A stretch of 64,000 nt of DNA. Source: Pseudomonas plecoglossicida NBRC 103162 = DSM 15088 (GTDB lineage Bacteria > Pseudomonadota > Gammaproteobacteria > Pseudomonadales > Pseudomonadaceae). Under the pieces are notes generated by a model. It had not been told where the DNA came from, made no database searches, and saw only the letters and a program-made list of their open reading frames with translations. A program made the position numbers and the translations under genes. How positions within the stretch are numbered: position 1 is the first letter of the stretch; each line of letters opens with the position of its first letter. The stretch lies in assembly GCF_000730665.1 (NCBI RefSeq), contig NZ_BBIV01000018.1, positions 1 through 64,000 of the forward strand, given 5' to 3'. Below, piece by piece: positions 33,583 through 42,445 of the stretch.

Positions 33583-35007
33583 ATGTTTGAATTACAGCCA
33601 GACTCCTCGACCCCGCTGGTCAACCAGATCATCGACGGGCTGCGCGAGATGATCGACAACCAGACGCTCAAGCCGGGCGCCAAGGTGCCGTCTATCCGCG
33701 CCTTTGCCGCCAGCTACTCGGTGAGTACCTTCACCGTGGTCGAGGCCTACGACCGTCTGGTGGCCCAGGGCCTGCTGGTGAGCAGGGGCAACGCCGGGTT
33801 CTTCGTCAACCGCGCGGCGGCCGAGTTGCTGGATAACCACAGCGGTGAAGCCGACACCAGTCGACCATCGTTCAACTCCGAGTGGTACCTGCAGCAGATT
33901 TTCGAAACCCGCCAGTTGCCGTTCAAGCCGGGCTGTGGCTGGCTGCCCAACGACTGGATGTACGAAGACGGCCTGCGTCGCGGCCTGCGCCAGGTTGCCG
34001 GCAGCCCGCTGGAGCTGTCTGGCTACGGCGACCCGATGGGCCTGCCGGAACTGCGCGCGCTGACCGCACAGAACCTGCAGCAGGAACTGTCGATCGTTGC
34101 CAACCCGGCGCAGCTGATGCTCACCCACGGCGCCAGCCAGGCTCTGGACCTGGCTGTGCGTACTTTGGTACGCCCGGGTGACGTGGTGCTGGTGGACGAC
34201 CCTGGCTACCCCAACCTGATGAGCGTGCTGCGCACCCAGGGCGCCACGCTGGTGGGCGTGCCGCGTACGCCCAACGGCTACGACCTCAACCACCTGGAAC
34301 AATTGCTGGCACAGCATCGCCCGACGGCGTTCTTCACCCAGCCCCACCTGCACAGCCCGACCTGTTCGCGCACGCCGCTGCCGCAGCTGCATCGGTTGCT
34401 GCAACTGGCCAGCCAGCACGGCTTCCGGCTGGTGGAGAACAACCTGTACGCCGACATGATCGCCGAGCCGCAGCCGTGCCTGGCCAGCCTCGACCACCTG
34501 CACCAGGTGGTGTACGTGGGCAGCTACTCGAAGAGCATCTCGCCCAACGTGCGGGTCGGCTACCTGCTGGCCAGCCCGGAGCTTGCGCAGAAGCTGTTGC
34601 ACATGAAGATGCGTTCGGGCCTGACCACCTCGCAGGTGATGGAGCGCGTGGTGTACGCCGCGATCATCGACGGGCGCTGGCGCAAGCACCTCAAGCGCCT
34701 GCGCCAGCGCCTGGCCGAGGCGCATCAGGATGTGGGCCGGCACCTGCATCGGCTGGGCTTCGAGCTGTTCACCGAGTCGGACGAGGGGATGTACATCTGG
34801 ACCCGGCACCCGGCGATCCCGGACAGTGCGGCGCTGCTCGACGATGCGCTGGAGAAAGGCATCATGCTCGGGCCTGGGCAGTTGTTCATGGTCGATGCCA
34901 AGCCGACCGGGTGGATGCGGTTCAATGTGGCGTTCAGTACGGATCCGGCGATGTGGGAGTTGTTGGAGAGGGTGCTGGTGAAGCATGTGCGCCGGGGTGG
35001 ACTGTAG
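33583..35007 (+). CDS. MocR-type regulator: GntR winged helix fused to an aminotransferase-like domain
   Basis: A 474-residue fusion. Residues 1-75 form a GntR winged helix (PGAKVPSIRAFAASYSVSTF, then TVVEAYDRLVAQGLLVSRGNAGFFV). The rest is a type I PLP fold like AspC/ARO8; the PLP Lys is in VGSYSKSISPNVRVGYLL. MocR proteins use PLP plus an amino acid ligand to switch a neighbouring gene, here probably the permease. The start MFELQPD is preferred over an ATG 32 codons upstream because it matches the usual N-terminus of the family. The ribosome site is modest (AAGG). Confidence 0.85.
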   Translation: MFELQPDSSTPLVNQIIDGLREMIDNQTLKPGAKVPSIRAFAASYSVSTFTVVEAYDRLVAQGLLVSRGNAGFFVNRAAAELLDNHSGEADTSRPSFNSEWYLQQIFETRQLPFKPGCGWLPNDWMYEDGLRRGLRQVAGSPLELSGYGDPMGLPELRALTAQNLQQELSIVANPAQLMLTHGASQALDLAVRTLVRPGDVVLVDDPGYPNLMSVLRTQGATLVGVPRTPNGYDLNHLEQLLAQHRPTAFFTQPHLHSPTCSRTPLPQLHRLLQLASQHGFRLVENNLYADMIAEPQPCLASLDHLHQVVYVGSYSKSISPNVRVGYLLASPELAQKLLHMKMRSGLTTSQVMERVVYAAIIDGRWRKHLKRLRQRLAEAHQDVGRHLHRLGFELFTESDEGMYIWTRHPAIPDSAALLDDALEKGIMLGPGQLFMVDAKPTGWMRFNVAFSTDPAMWELLERVLVKHVRRGGL

Positions 35008-35033
35008 GCGCTTGTCGCGGGGTTTTGGGTGTT

Positions 35034-35205
35034 TGTGAGATCGAGCGCCGCACGCGCGGCGCATCGCGAGCTGCGCTCGCTCCTACGCTTGTTTCGGGCC
35101 AGTGATGTCTGTGATGGAGGCGCGCGGCCGCCTTGTTTGTACGACGCGATACCGTGTCATGCGCCAAGGCGTTCGCGCGGGCGGCGCTCGATTTCATGAC
35201 CGCTG
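35034..35205. repeat. Two copies of the second dispersed repeat family
   Basis: GTGAGATCGAGCGCCGCACG followed by CGCGGCGCATCGCGAG (35034-35068, continuing into GCTGCGCTCGCTCCTACG) and GCGCGGGCGGCGCTCGATTT (35177-35196) resemble the element at 16497-16540. They fill most of the 223-base gap between the MocR gene and the convergent amidohydrolase gene. No gene is seen in the gap. Confidence 0.6.
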
Positions 35206-35230
35206 AAACTCCTGTGAAAAACCCATCTAC

Positions 35231-36253
35231 CTACCGCCAATCCCCCTTCTGGGCAAAGAACGCCCGAGCATTCGCCTCAAGGCTCTCCAGGTGATACCCC
35301 CCCTCCTGCACAATCACGCACGGCATGCGCAACGCCCGAATCCGCTCCCCCAGCGCCGCAAACCCTTCAGTCGTCACCGCCACCTTGCTCTGCGGGTCCA
35401 GCTCGTAGATATCGAACCCCAACGAAAGCACCAGCACCTCGGCACCAAAGTCCTTCACCGCATCCAGCGCAATTTCCAGCTGCCCCATGAAGTCCGCCTC
35501 GCTGGCCCCATGGGCCATCGGCAGATTGAGGTTGTAACCCTCCCCCGCGCCACTGCCGCGCTCGTCCTCGAACCCCGCCACGCCTGGGTAGAAGTTGGTC
35601 GGATCACCATGGGTCGACACGTACAGCACGTCGTTGCGTGCGTAGAAGATCTCCTGGATCCCCTGCCCATGGTGCATGTCGGTATCGAGGATCGCCACGC
35701 GGCTGTAGCGGCTGCGCAGGGCCTGGGCGGCAACGGCGGCGTTGTTGAGGTAGCAGAAGCCACCGGCCGCATCGAACCGCGCATGGTGCCCTGGTGGCCG
35801 GCACAGGGCGTAGGCCGCCGGCTCGCCATCGACAATCGCCTTGGCCGCGGCCACCGCGCTCTGCGCCGACCAGTATGCCGAACGCCAGGTGTGTTCGCCT
35901 ACCGGGCAGCTGCCATCGGCCAGGTAACGCGCAGCCTGGGCGAGAATGCCGCGCAGGGCGTTGGGTTCGCGGACGAAGATGTTGGACATGACTTCATCGC
36001 CCCAATCCTCGGGCACCTCCTTCCAGCGCGTGTGGGCCTCTTCGAGGAAGGCCAGGTAGGCCTCGCCGTGCACGGCCTTCAGCGGTGCCAGGCCGGCGTC
36101 GTCGGGCTGACGGATGTCGAAGCCAAGGTCCTTGGCCGCCTGCAACAGGCGCTGGGCGCGCTCGGGGACTTCCTGCGGGGTGCGCATGGCGCCGCGCGAG
36201 TAGTAGCTGCGCGGGTGGTGCAACAGCTGTTCGGGGTGGAAGTAGCAACGCAT
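35231..36253 (-). CDS. Acetylpolyamine amidohydrolase (class II histone-deacetylase fold)
   Basis: A 340-residue zinc amidohydrolase that removes acetyl groups from acetylated polyamines. The charge-relay pair is His156-His157 in RPPGHHA, the zinc ligands are Asp192, His194 (DTDMHHGQG) and Asp281 (LGFDIY), and the transition-state Tyr320 is in EGGYH. The Asp/His/Asp/Tyr numbers are each exactly three less than those I recall for the Mycoplana ramosa enzyme, which has nearly the same length. P. aeruginosa has several such enzymes for acetylputrescine and acetylcadaverine. Its ATG overlaps the TGA of the M20 hydrolase gene, so the two are translationally coupled. Confidence 0.9.
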   Translation of the reverse strand: MRCYFHPEQLLHHPRSYYSRGAMRTPQEVPERAQRLLQAAKDLGFDIRQPDDAGLAPLKAVHGEAYLAFLEEAHTRWKEVPEDWGDEVMSNIFVREPNALRGILAQAARYLADGSCPVGEHTWRSAYWSAQSAVAAAKAIVDGEPAAYALCRPPGHHARFDAAGGFCYLNNAAVAAQALRSRYSRVAILDTDMHHGQGIQEIFYARNDVLYVSTHGDPTNFYPGVAGFEDERGSGAGEGYNLNLPMAHGASEADFMGQLEIALDAVKDFGAEVLVLSLGFDIYELDPQSKVAVTTEGFAALGERIRALRMPCVIVQEGGYHLESLEANARAFFAQKGDWR

Positions 36254-37494
36254 CAGGCTTCTCCTTGTTCGACTTGGCCGGCGCGGGCCAGCACGGCATT
36301 GAGCAGTACGTCTGCGCCCTGGCGGGCGTCCTCGGGCAGCACGTCTTCGGCCTCGTTGTGGCTCAGACCACCGACACAGGGGATGAATACCATCGCCGTC
36401 GGGCAGTAGCGAGCCAGCAGGATGGCATCATGACCGGCGCCGCTGACGATGCGTTGCTGGGCATATCCCAGGCCATCGACTGCCTGCTGCACGGCGGACA
36501 CGCAGTCAGCATCGAACGGCGTCGCCGGGCTGACCCAGTGGCGCTCGATGCGCACCTGCAGGCCGCGCTTCTCGGCAATCGCTTGCAGTTGCAAGGACAA
36601 GTCGCGCTCCATGGCCTCGATCGCCTCGTCTCGGTGATGACGCAAGTCGACAGTGAAACGCAGTACACCGGGGATGGTATTGCGCGACGACTTGGCGATC
36701 GACAGCTCACCCACGGTGGTCAGGCCCTCGGGGGCGAAGTCGGCGGCCAGCTGCTCGACCGCCTGGATCATCCGCGCCGCGCCATACAGGGCGTCCTTGC
36801 GCAGCGGCATCGGCGTGGTGCCGGCGTGGGCGGCCATGCCTTCGACGGTCACGTCCAGCCAGCGGATGGCCTGTCCGCCCGTGACCACGCCGATGGCCTT
36901 GGCGTTGTCTTCGAGGATCGGGCCTTGCTCGATGTGCGCCTCGAAGTAGGCATCGACCTGGCCGCCCAACGGGCGCTGGCCAGCATAGCCGGTGCGCTGC
37001 AGCTCATCGGCCACGCTGATGCCGTCGGCATCGCCGATGGCCAGGGCCTGCTCCAGCGCCAAGGTGCCGGTGAACACCGCCGAGCCGAACATGGCCGGGG
37101 TGAAGCGGGCGCCCTCCTCGTTGGTCCATACGGCGATTTCCAGCGGTTTGCGGGTCTTGATGTTCAAGTCGTCGAGGCGGCGTACCACCTCCAGGCCCGC
37201 CAACACACCGTAGACGCCATCGAAACGGCCGCCTTCGGGCTGGGTGTCGAGGTGGCTGCCCATCATCACCGGGGCGGCTTCGGGGTCGGTGCCGGGGCGG
37301 CGGGCGAACAGGTTGCCGATGGCGTCCACGGTCAGGTCAAGGCCGGCCTCGCGGCACCAGTGGCTGAACAGTTCGCGGCCGGCCCTGTCCTCGTCGCTCA
37401 GGGCCAGGCGGCAACTGCCGCCACGGGCGGTAGCACCGACTTCGGCCATGGCCATCAGGCTCGCCCACAGGCGTTCGCCATTGCTCTTCAACAT
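36253..37494 (-). CDS. Zn-dependent M20-family amidase/carbamoylase (hydantoinase/carbamoylase type)
   Basis: A 413-residue binuclear zinc hydrolase. The metal-binding segments MMGSHLDTQPEGGRFDGVYG, WTNEEGARFTP and EAHIEQGPILE, and the C-terminal SGAGHDAI and SHNEAEDV segments are those of N-carbamoyl-amino-acid hydrolases, ureidoglycolate-type amidohydrolases and beta-ureidopropionase. The exact substrate cannot be told. Position between the MFS gene and the coupled acetylpolyamine amidohydrolase suggests an acylated or carbamoylated amine or amino acid derived from one nutrient. Cytoplasmic. Confidence 0.85.
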   Translation of the reverse strand: MLKSNGERLWASLMAMAEVGATARGGSCRLALSDEDRAGRELFSHWCREAGLDLTVDAIGNLFARRPGTDPEAAPVMMGSHLDTQPEGGRFDGVYGVLAGLEVVRRLDDLNIKTRKPLEIAVWTNEEGARFTPAMFGSAVFTGTLALEQALAIGDADGISVADELQRTGYAGQRPLGGQVDAYFEAHIEQGPILEDNAKAIGVVTGGQAIRWLDVTVEGMAAHAGTTPMPLRKDALYGAARMIQAVEQLAADFAPEGLTTVGELSIAKSSRNTIPGVLRFTVDLRHHRDEAIEAMERDLSLQLQAIAEKRGLQVRIERHWVSPATPFDADCVSAVQQAVDGLGYAQQRIVSGAGHDAILLARYCPTAMVFIPCVGGLSHNEAEDVLPEDARQGADVLLNAVLARAGQVEQGEA

Positions 37495-37524
37495 GGGGGG
37501 TAACTCCTCGCTAAAACGGATGAT

Positions 37525-38829
37525 TCAGGCCAGTTCCAGGTGCTGGCTGCGGGCGTACTGACGCGCCAGGGCCAGCACGCAGACCAGGGAAATACTGGCG
37601 ATCAGGGTGTAGAACAGGGCCATCGGCCACCATTGCCCGGTAAAGCTGTGGGCGAGCCAGGTACCGATCAGCGGGGTCAGGCCACCGGCGATGGCTCCGC
37701 AGACCTGGTAGGCCATGGAAATCGCGGTGTAGCGCACGCGGGTTTCGAACATGCCGCTGACATAGCCGGCGATCACCGCGTAGAACGACGCCATGCAGGC
37801 GGCGGCCAGAGCGATACCGAGCACGATCAACGGGCCTTGGCCGGTGCTGACCAGCACGAACATCGGATAGGGCGAGCCCATTGCCAGCAGCGCAACCAGG
37901 GCCAGGAAGCGGGTGGCACCGAGCTTTTCCGACAGCCACGCGGCCAGCGGCTGCACGCAGAACTGAATGATGGCCACGAAGAACAGGCATTCGAGGATCA
38001 GCGATCGCTCAAGGTGCAGCTGCTGAGTGGTGTAACTGATCATGAAGGTGTTGGTGAAATAGACCCCGGCGATGCCCAGCGTGTTGGCGCCGATGCACAG
38101 CAACAGCGGGCGCCAGGCAGTGCGAAGCACCTCCAGCACCGGGGCCTGCTCTTGGCGAAGGGCCTTTTGCGCCTGCTCGCGGCTGGCGAGGAACTCCGGC
38201 GACTCGTTCACGCCCAGGCGGATCGCCAGGCCCACCAGCAGCAACAGCGCGCTGGCCAGGAACGGCACGCGCCAGCCCCAGCTCATCAGGTCTTCCTCAG
38301 GCAGGCGAGTGACAGCGCCGAATGCCAGCAGCGAGAGAATCAACCCCGCCGGGCTGCCCAGTTGGGCGAACGAGGCGAAGAAATTGCGCCGGCCCTTGGG
38401 TGCATGTTCACCCGCCATCAACACCGCCCCGCCCCACTCTCCGCCCACGGCAATGCCCTGCACGACGCGCAGGATGATCAGCAGCACCGGCGCAGCCGCG
38501 CCAATCTGCGCGTAGGTCGGCAGCAGGCCGATGCATACGGTGACGATGCCCATCATCAGCAGCGTGATGACCAGCGACTTCTTGCGACCGATGCGGTCCC
38601 CCACATGGCCAAACACGATGCCGCCCAGCGGGCGGGCGAAAAAGCCCACGGCGAAGGTGCCGAAGGCGGCCATGGTGCTGAACAGGCTGTCGTCGGAGGG
38701 GAAGAACAAGGCGCCGAACACCAGGGCGGCGGCAGTGGCGTATATGTAGAAGTCGTACCACTCGATCATGGTACCGATGAACGCGGCGGCGGCGGCACGG
38801 CGCGGCTGGGCAGAAGCGGTGGGCTTCAT
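37525..38829 (-). CDS. MFS metabolite:H+ symporter, first gene of the amidohydrolase operon
   Basis: A 434-residue, 12-helix transporter of the metabolite/H+ symporter family: helix 1 region FIGTMIEWYDFYIYATAAAL, motif A GHVGDRIGRKKSL, and the internal repeat loop LSEKLGATRFL (degenerate). The start is the ATG preceded by AAAGGAGCCCCC; the open extension upstream has no ribosome site. It probably imports the substrate of the two hydrolases encoded 30 bases downstream. Divergent from a LysR gene, 155 bases away. Confidence 0.85.
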   Translation of the reverse strand: MKPTASAQPRRAAAAAFIGTMIEWYDFYIYATAAALVFGALFFPSDDSLFSTMAAFGTFAVGFFARPLGGIVFGHVGDRIGRKKSLVITLLMMGIVTVCIGLLPTYAQIGAAAPVLLIILRVVQGIAVGGEWGGAVLMAGEHAPKGRRNFFASFAQLGSPAGLILSLLAFGAVTRLPEEDLMSWGWRVPFLASALLLLVGLAIRLGVNESPEFLASREQAQKALRQEQAPVLEVLRTAWRPLLLCIGANTLGIAGVYFTNTFMISYTTQQLHLERSLILECLFFVAIIQFCVQPLAAWLSEKLGATRFLALVALLAMGSPYPMFVLVSTGQGPLIVLGIALAAACMASFYAVIAGYVSGMFETRVRYTAISMAYQVCGAIAGGLTPLIGTWLAHSFTGQWWPMALFYTLIASISLVCVLALARQYARSQHLELA

Positions 38830-38984
38830 GGGGGCTCCTTTGCTTGTTGTTCTGGCAGGAGTGAGTGGGTTCACAGTGGCGCTCTGGCGGCGCTCTGAGA
38901 AGGATTTATCGTTCCGGGGCTATGATTAGTCAATTTTCTATTTATTATTCGAACTATTAATCGTGCTTATCATCGAGCCTGACC

Positions 38985-39893
38985 ATGTCCGACCGCCTGC
39001 TCAACGACCGCCTCGACTGGAACCTGCTGCGCACCTTCCGGGTGATCGGCCAGGAGTTGTCCATCAGCCGCGCCGCCGCGCGTCTGCACCTGACGCAGCC
39101 GGCGGTGAGCCAGGCGCTCAAGCGCCTGGAAGACCAGCTTGGCCGCCAGTTGATCGCCCGTCGCGGGCCGCGCTTCGTGTTGACCGACATGGGCGAGCAG
39201 CTGTTCCAGCTGGCCGGCGAGGTGTACGGGCAGATGTCGCAGATCGGCGGGCTGCTGGAGCAACCGGCGGATGAGCTGGTGGGCAAGGTGCGCCTGCTGA
39301 TGATCAGCCGTATCGTCAGCGAGCGTTTCGACGACTTTCTCGCCGAGTTTCACCGCCAGCATCCGCGGGTGGATGTGGAGATCGATGTGATGCGCAGCTC
39401 CGACATCGTCGCTGCGCTGCAGGAAAAGACCGCCACAGTGGGGCTGAGTCTCAACCGTCGGCCGCAACCACGGCTCGAGCAACGCTTGTTCCTGCGCCAG
39501 CGCTATGCCTTTTTCTGCGGCAAGCACCATGCCCTCTTCGGCCAGGCGCAGGGCGACCTGCAGCGGGAAAATTTCGTCAGTTTCACCAGTGACCAGATCG
39601 GCGGGATGCTCTCGCCGCTGACCATCTTTCGTGACCAGCAAGGGTTCTCCGGGCGGATCGTGGCCTCTTCACCGAGCCTGGAGGAGGTGCGCCGGCTGGT
39701 GATCGCCGGGTTCGGCATCGGTTGCCTGCCGGAACACGTGGTGGCGCCGGATGTGGCCGCCGGGTCACTGTGGAAGCTGCCGCCGCAGGACGGCATCGCG
39801 GATGTCGACATCCACCTGCTGTGGAACCGCGAGCAGCGCCTGAGCAGGGCCGAAGAGGTGTTCATCGACGCATTGCAAGCGAGCCTCGACTGA
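38985..39893 (+). CDS. LysR-family transcriptional regulator, probable control of the amidohydrolase operon
   Basis: A 302-residue LysR protein with winged helix at residues 10-70 (LSISRAAARLHLTQPAVSQALKRLEDQLG) and a C-terminal effector domain. It is transcribed away from the MFS-M20-amidohydrolase operon; the 155-base gap is AT-rich around 38920-38965 (TCAATTTTCTATTTATTATTCG) and should hold the shared control site. Start ATG with AGCCTGACC upstream, no strong ribosome site. Confidence 0.85.
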   Translation: MSDRLLNDRLDWNLLRTFRVIGQELSISRAAARLHLTQPAVSQALKRLEDQLGRQLIARRGPRFVLTDMGEQLFQLAGEVYGQMSQIGGLLEQPADELVGKVRLLMISRIVSERFDDFLAEFHRQHPRVDVEIDVMRSSDIVAALQEKTATVGLSLNRRPQPRLEQRLFLRQRYAFFCGKHHALFGQAQGDLQRENFVSFTSDQIGGMLSPLTIFRDQQGFSGRIVASSPSLEEVRRLVIAGFGIGCLPEHVVAPDVAAGSLWKLPPQDGIADVDIHLLWNREQRLSRAEEVFIDALQASLD

Positions 39894-40020
39894 CCCGGCA
39901 CGCGCGCAGCCTCGGTTTGGCTAAACTTGGATCCCATTCCCCGAGCGGGTATGCTTGACGCAATAGCCAAGTGCCACCACCCTCGGCGCACCTTGCGCCT
40001 GGGACTCAAGGAAGAGATCC

Positions 40021-40563
40021 GTGCCCAGCCACCCTACCCGCCACACCATCGCCCGCCAGTGGCAACTGCTCAAGCTGCTGCCCGACCGCCACCCCGGCCA
40101 GAGCGCGACACAATTGCAGGCCGCGCTGGCCAAGGCTGGCCACAAGACCAGCAAGCGCACGGTCGAGCGCGACCTCAATGAACTGGCCATGCTGTTCCCG
40201 GTGCACTGCAACAGCAAGGGGATGCCCTATGGCTGGTATTGGCAACCGGGGCTGGACCCCAGCCAGCTGGAGCAAATGCAGCCGGATGTGCTATCGCCCA
40301 CTGCGCGGATCGAACTGCGTGCCTGGGTCGACGACGGCCTGGCTCGACGACTCGAGGATCAGCCGCTGTCCGACGACATGCGCCTGGCGCCAGAGGAAAC
40401 CGGCGGGGCGAAACTGGACGCTACCGTCGATGACAGCCGGGCCTTGATGGGCTGGCTGCTTTCGCACGCAGGGTCCATCCGCGTAAAGGCGCCGGAGGCG
40501 TTGCGCGTCGCCATGGTCGAGCAACTGCGCCAGAGCCTGGCCATGCATGGTGGCGGTGCCTGA
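40021..40563 (+). CDS. Short HTH/WYL-type transcriptional regulator
   Basis: A 180-residue protein beginning at GTG (AAGGAAGAG upstream). The N-terminal half is a DeoR/YafY-like helix-turn-helix (SATQLQAALAKAGHKTSKRTVERDLNEL) followed by a short beta wing (GMPYGWYW). The C-terminal part is reduced: WYL regulators are usually 300 residues or more, so the ligand domain is truncated or only a remnant. Regulated genes unknown; it stands alone. Confidence 0.75.
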   Translation: MPSHPTRHTIARQWQLLKLLPDRHPGQSATQLQAALAKAGHKTSKRTVERDLNELAMLFPVHCNSKGMPYGWYWQPGLDPSQLEQMQPDVLSPTARIELRAWVDDGLARRLEDQPLSDDMRLAPEETGGAKLDATVDDSRALMGWLLSHAGSIRVKAPEALRVAMVEQLRQSLAMHGGGA

Positions 40564-40578
40564 CAAGCCCTGTGGGGA

Positions 40579-40673
40579 CCCTGTGGGAGCCGGCTTGCCG
40601 GCGATAGGGCCAGAACAGACTGTTCGAGGTTGCCTGCTCGGGCCTCATCGCCGGCAAGCCGGCTCCTACAGGG
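40579..40673. repeat. Inverted pair of REP elements
   Basis: Opposed REP units (CTGTGGGAGCCGGCTTGCCG and GCCGGCAAGCCGGCTCCTAC) 33 bases apart, between the convergent HTH regulator and membrane-protein genes. Confidence 0.92.
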
Positions 40674-40688
40674 ATCGTGCGAGGCCGC

Positions 40689-41423
40689 TCAGGACGGCAA
40701 GCTGCTCATGCGTCGCCGCGCCAGGCAGGCATAGGCCAGGACCAGCACGGCCAGCGCCAGTACAGCTAGCAGCGCTATCAATTCGCTGCTGTATCGCGCC
40801 ACCAGCGCGGGGAAGCCGGCAAATTCGCGGTAGATCCGCACATCGGCCACCCCGTCGGCGTGGCTGATGCTGATACCGCCCTGGCGGACCTGCGTATAGT
40901 CGGCATCGAAATAGACCCAGACCTTGCACGCCCCGCCCGGCTCGATGCCGGCGATCTCGACCAAGGGTGTCGCGGCTTCATAGAGCGTATCGTTGCCCGC
41001 CCCATCGCGCACCTGCACCAGGCCTTTGGCGGGCAGGCGGATCCTGACCTCGCGCACGGGCGTGTCGCCGGTGTTGTGCAGGTCGATGAGCAAGCCGGTG
41101 CGGTGGTCGACCAGCCCCGCCTCGAACGGCGTGGCGAACAACTGAGCGTAGGGCGCCTGGGCCAGTTCCACCAGCTTGTCGACCTGGTCCTGGCTCAGGG
41201 TGCCTTGGCCGATGCGAGCGATATGAGGCTGCAGCTGTTCATACTTGAGCTGCTCGTTGGCCTTGCTGATGCGCTCGCTGAACTGGCTCGGGTAGGTGAG
41301 ATAGGCGTAGGTCAGGGATGCATCCAGTCGGGCGGAGTCCTTGAACACCAGATAGACCAGCAGCATGGCGGTCAGGGCCAGCAGCGTGGCGAAGAGGCGT
41401 TTCCCGACGTAGTCCCGGCTCAA
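40689..41423 (-). CDS. Membrane protein of unknown function with a large periplasmic domain
   Basis: About 244 residues: one N-terminal membrane segment (LFATLLALTAMLLVYLVF), a periplasmic region of about 170 residues with beta-sandwich-like strands (TGLLIDLHNTGDTPVREVRIRLP, CKVWVYFDADY), and a C-terminal membrane segment (LIALLAVLALAVLVLAYACL). The start is taken as TTG at 41423 because AAGGA lies eight bases upstream; another TTG at 41468 has no such site. Family not recognised. It is followed upstream by a TauE/SafE gene on the same strand, 78 bases away. Confidence 0.65.
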   Translation of the reverse strand: MSRDYVGKRLFATLLALTAMLLVYLVFKDSARLDASLTYAYLTYPSQFSERISKANEQLKYEQLQPHIARIGQGTLSQDQVDKLVELAQAPYAQLFATPFEAGLVDHRTGLLIDLHNTGDTPVREVRIRLPAKGLVQVRDGAGNDTLYEAATPLVEIAGIEPGGACKVWVYFDADYTQVRQGGISISHADGVADVRIYREFAGFPALVARYSSELIALLAVLALAVLVLAYACLARRRMSSLPS

Positions 41424-41501
41424 TGTTGTATTCCTTATATAGCGCCTGGAAAGTGTGAACAGGCCCAAAGGGTGCCAAGTTCAATGCCCTCAGGCAAGTC
41501 T

Positions 41502-42245
41502 TCAGCGGCCCAATAAAGGGGGCAACGCTGCCACCAGCATGGCCAGCCCGGACAAAGTCAGCAAGCCCAGCACCACCCGGCGAAACGCTTGTTCGCTGAT
41601 GCCCAGGTATACCCGCGTGCCGAGCAACGCCGGCAGGGCCATGGCCAGTAGCACGACGCCGAACGATGGCAGCATGTCGCGGGTGACCACGCCGGTGCCC
41701 AGGTAGGTGAGCATCGTCACCAGCAGCATCGACAGGTTGAAGTTCTGGATCACCGCGCGCTGGGTGTCACGCTCGAAGCCGCGCAAGGTACACCACAGTG
41801 TAGGTACTGTACCGGTAAAGCCACCGATGCCGCCCAGCGCGCCGCCGAGCATGCCCACCGCACCGTCGGCCAGGCGGTTGCCTGGCAGCCGTGGCAGGCG
41901 CGGTGCCAGCAGCATCAGGGGGCACCACAGCACCAGCAGCGTGCCGAACACGGCCTTGAACCACAGCATGTCCAGGTACGGCAGCACCCACACGCCGAGC
42001 GGGATGCCGGCCAGGCCGCCAAGCACGAAGGGCCACAGCAACGGCCAGCTGAAACCGCGGCGCACACTGAACACGGCGATGAGCTGGCCGGCAAGGCTGC
42101 CGAACACGGTCAGCGAGGCCGCCAGGCGCGGCTCCAGGCCCCAGGCCCAGAACGACATCGCGACCATGCCGAAGGCGAACCCGGAAAGGCCCTGGACGAA
42201 GCCGGCGACGATGGCGCCGGTGGCGATGAGGTAGAGCGAGTCCAT
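41502..42245 (-). CDS. TauE/SafE-family membrane transporter (anion/sulfite exporter-like)
   Basis: A 247-residue protein with eight or so membrane helices and the duplicated TauE/SafE pattern: GFVQGLSGFAFGMVAMSFWAW near the start of the first half and GMLGGALGGIGGFTGTVPTLWC opening the second. Members export sulfite, sulfoacetate or other organic anions, or act in C1/sulfur metabolism. No enzyme gene beside it fixes the cargo. Confidence 0.85.
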   Translation of the reverse strand: MDSLYLIATGAIVAGFVQGLSGFAFGMVAMSFWAWGLEPRLAASLTVFGSLAGQLIAVFSVRRGFSWPLLWPFVLGGLAGIPLGVWVLPYLDMLWFKAVFGTLLVLWCPLMLLAPRLPRLPGNRLADGAVGMLGGALGGIGGFTGTVPTLWCTLRGFERDTQRAVIQNFNLSMLLVTMLTYLGTGVVTRDMLPSFGVVLLAMALPALLGTRVYLGISEQAFRRVVLGLLTLSGLAMLVAALPPLLGR

Positions 42246-42344
42246 AGATCCTTGTCAGCCTGGCGGGATTCAGCGCCCTACCCTGCCAGAGCAGCAGGCG
42301 AATGTCTTCTCGAAGCAGGTTTGGCTTGGCTGCTGACTTTCTTT

Positions 42345-42430
42345 GCAGGAGCCGGCTTGCCGGCGATGCAGGCGCCTCGGAGCATGGCACCGGCTTCGCC
42401 GGTGATCGCCGGCAAGCCGGCTCCCACAGG
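42345..42430. repeat. Inverted pair of REP elements with an extra hairpin
   Basis: CAGGAGCCGGCTTGCCGGCGAT and GATCGCCGGCAAGCCGGCTC (in parts) flank a third small palindrome ACCGGCTTCGCCGGT at 42389-42403. Located between the TauE start and the codA end. Confidence 0.85.
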
Positions 42431-42445
42431 GAACGCGCGAACGTT

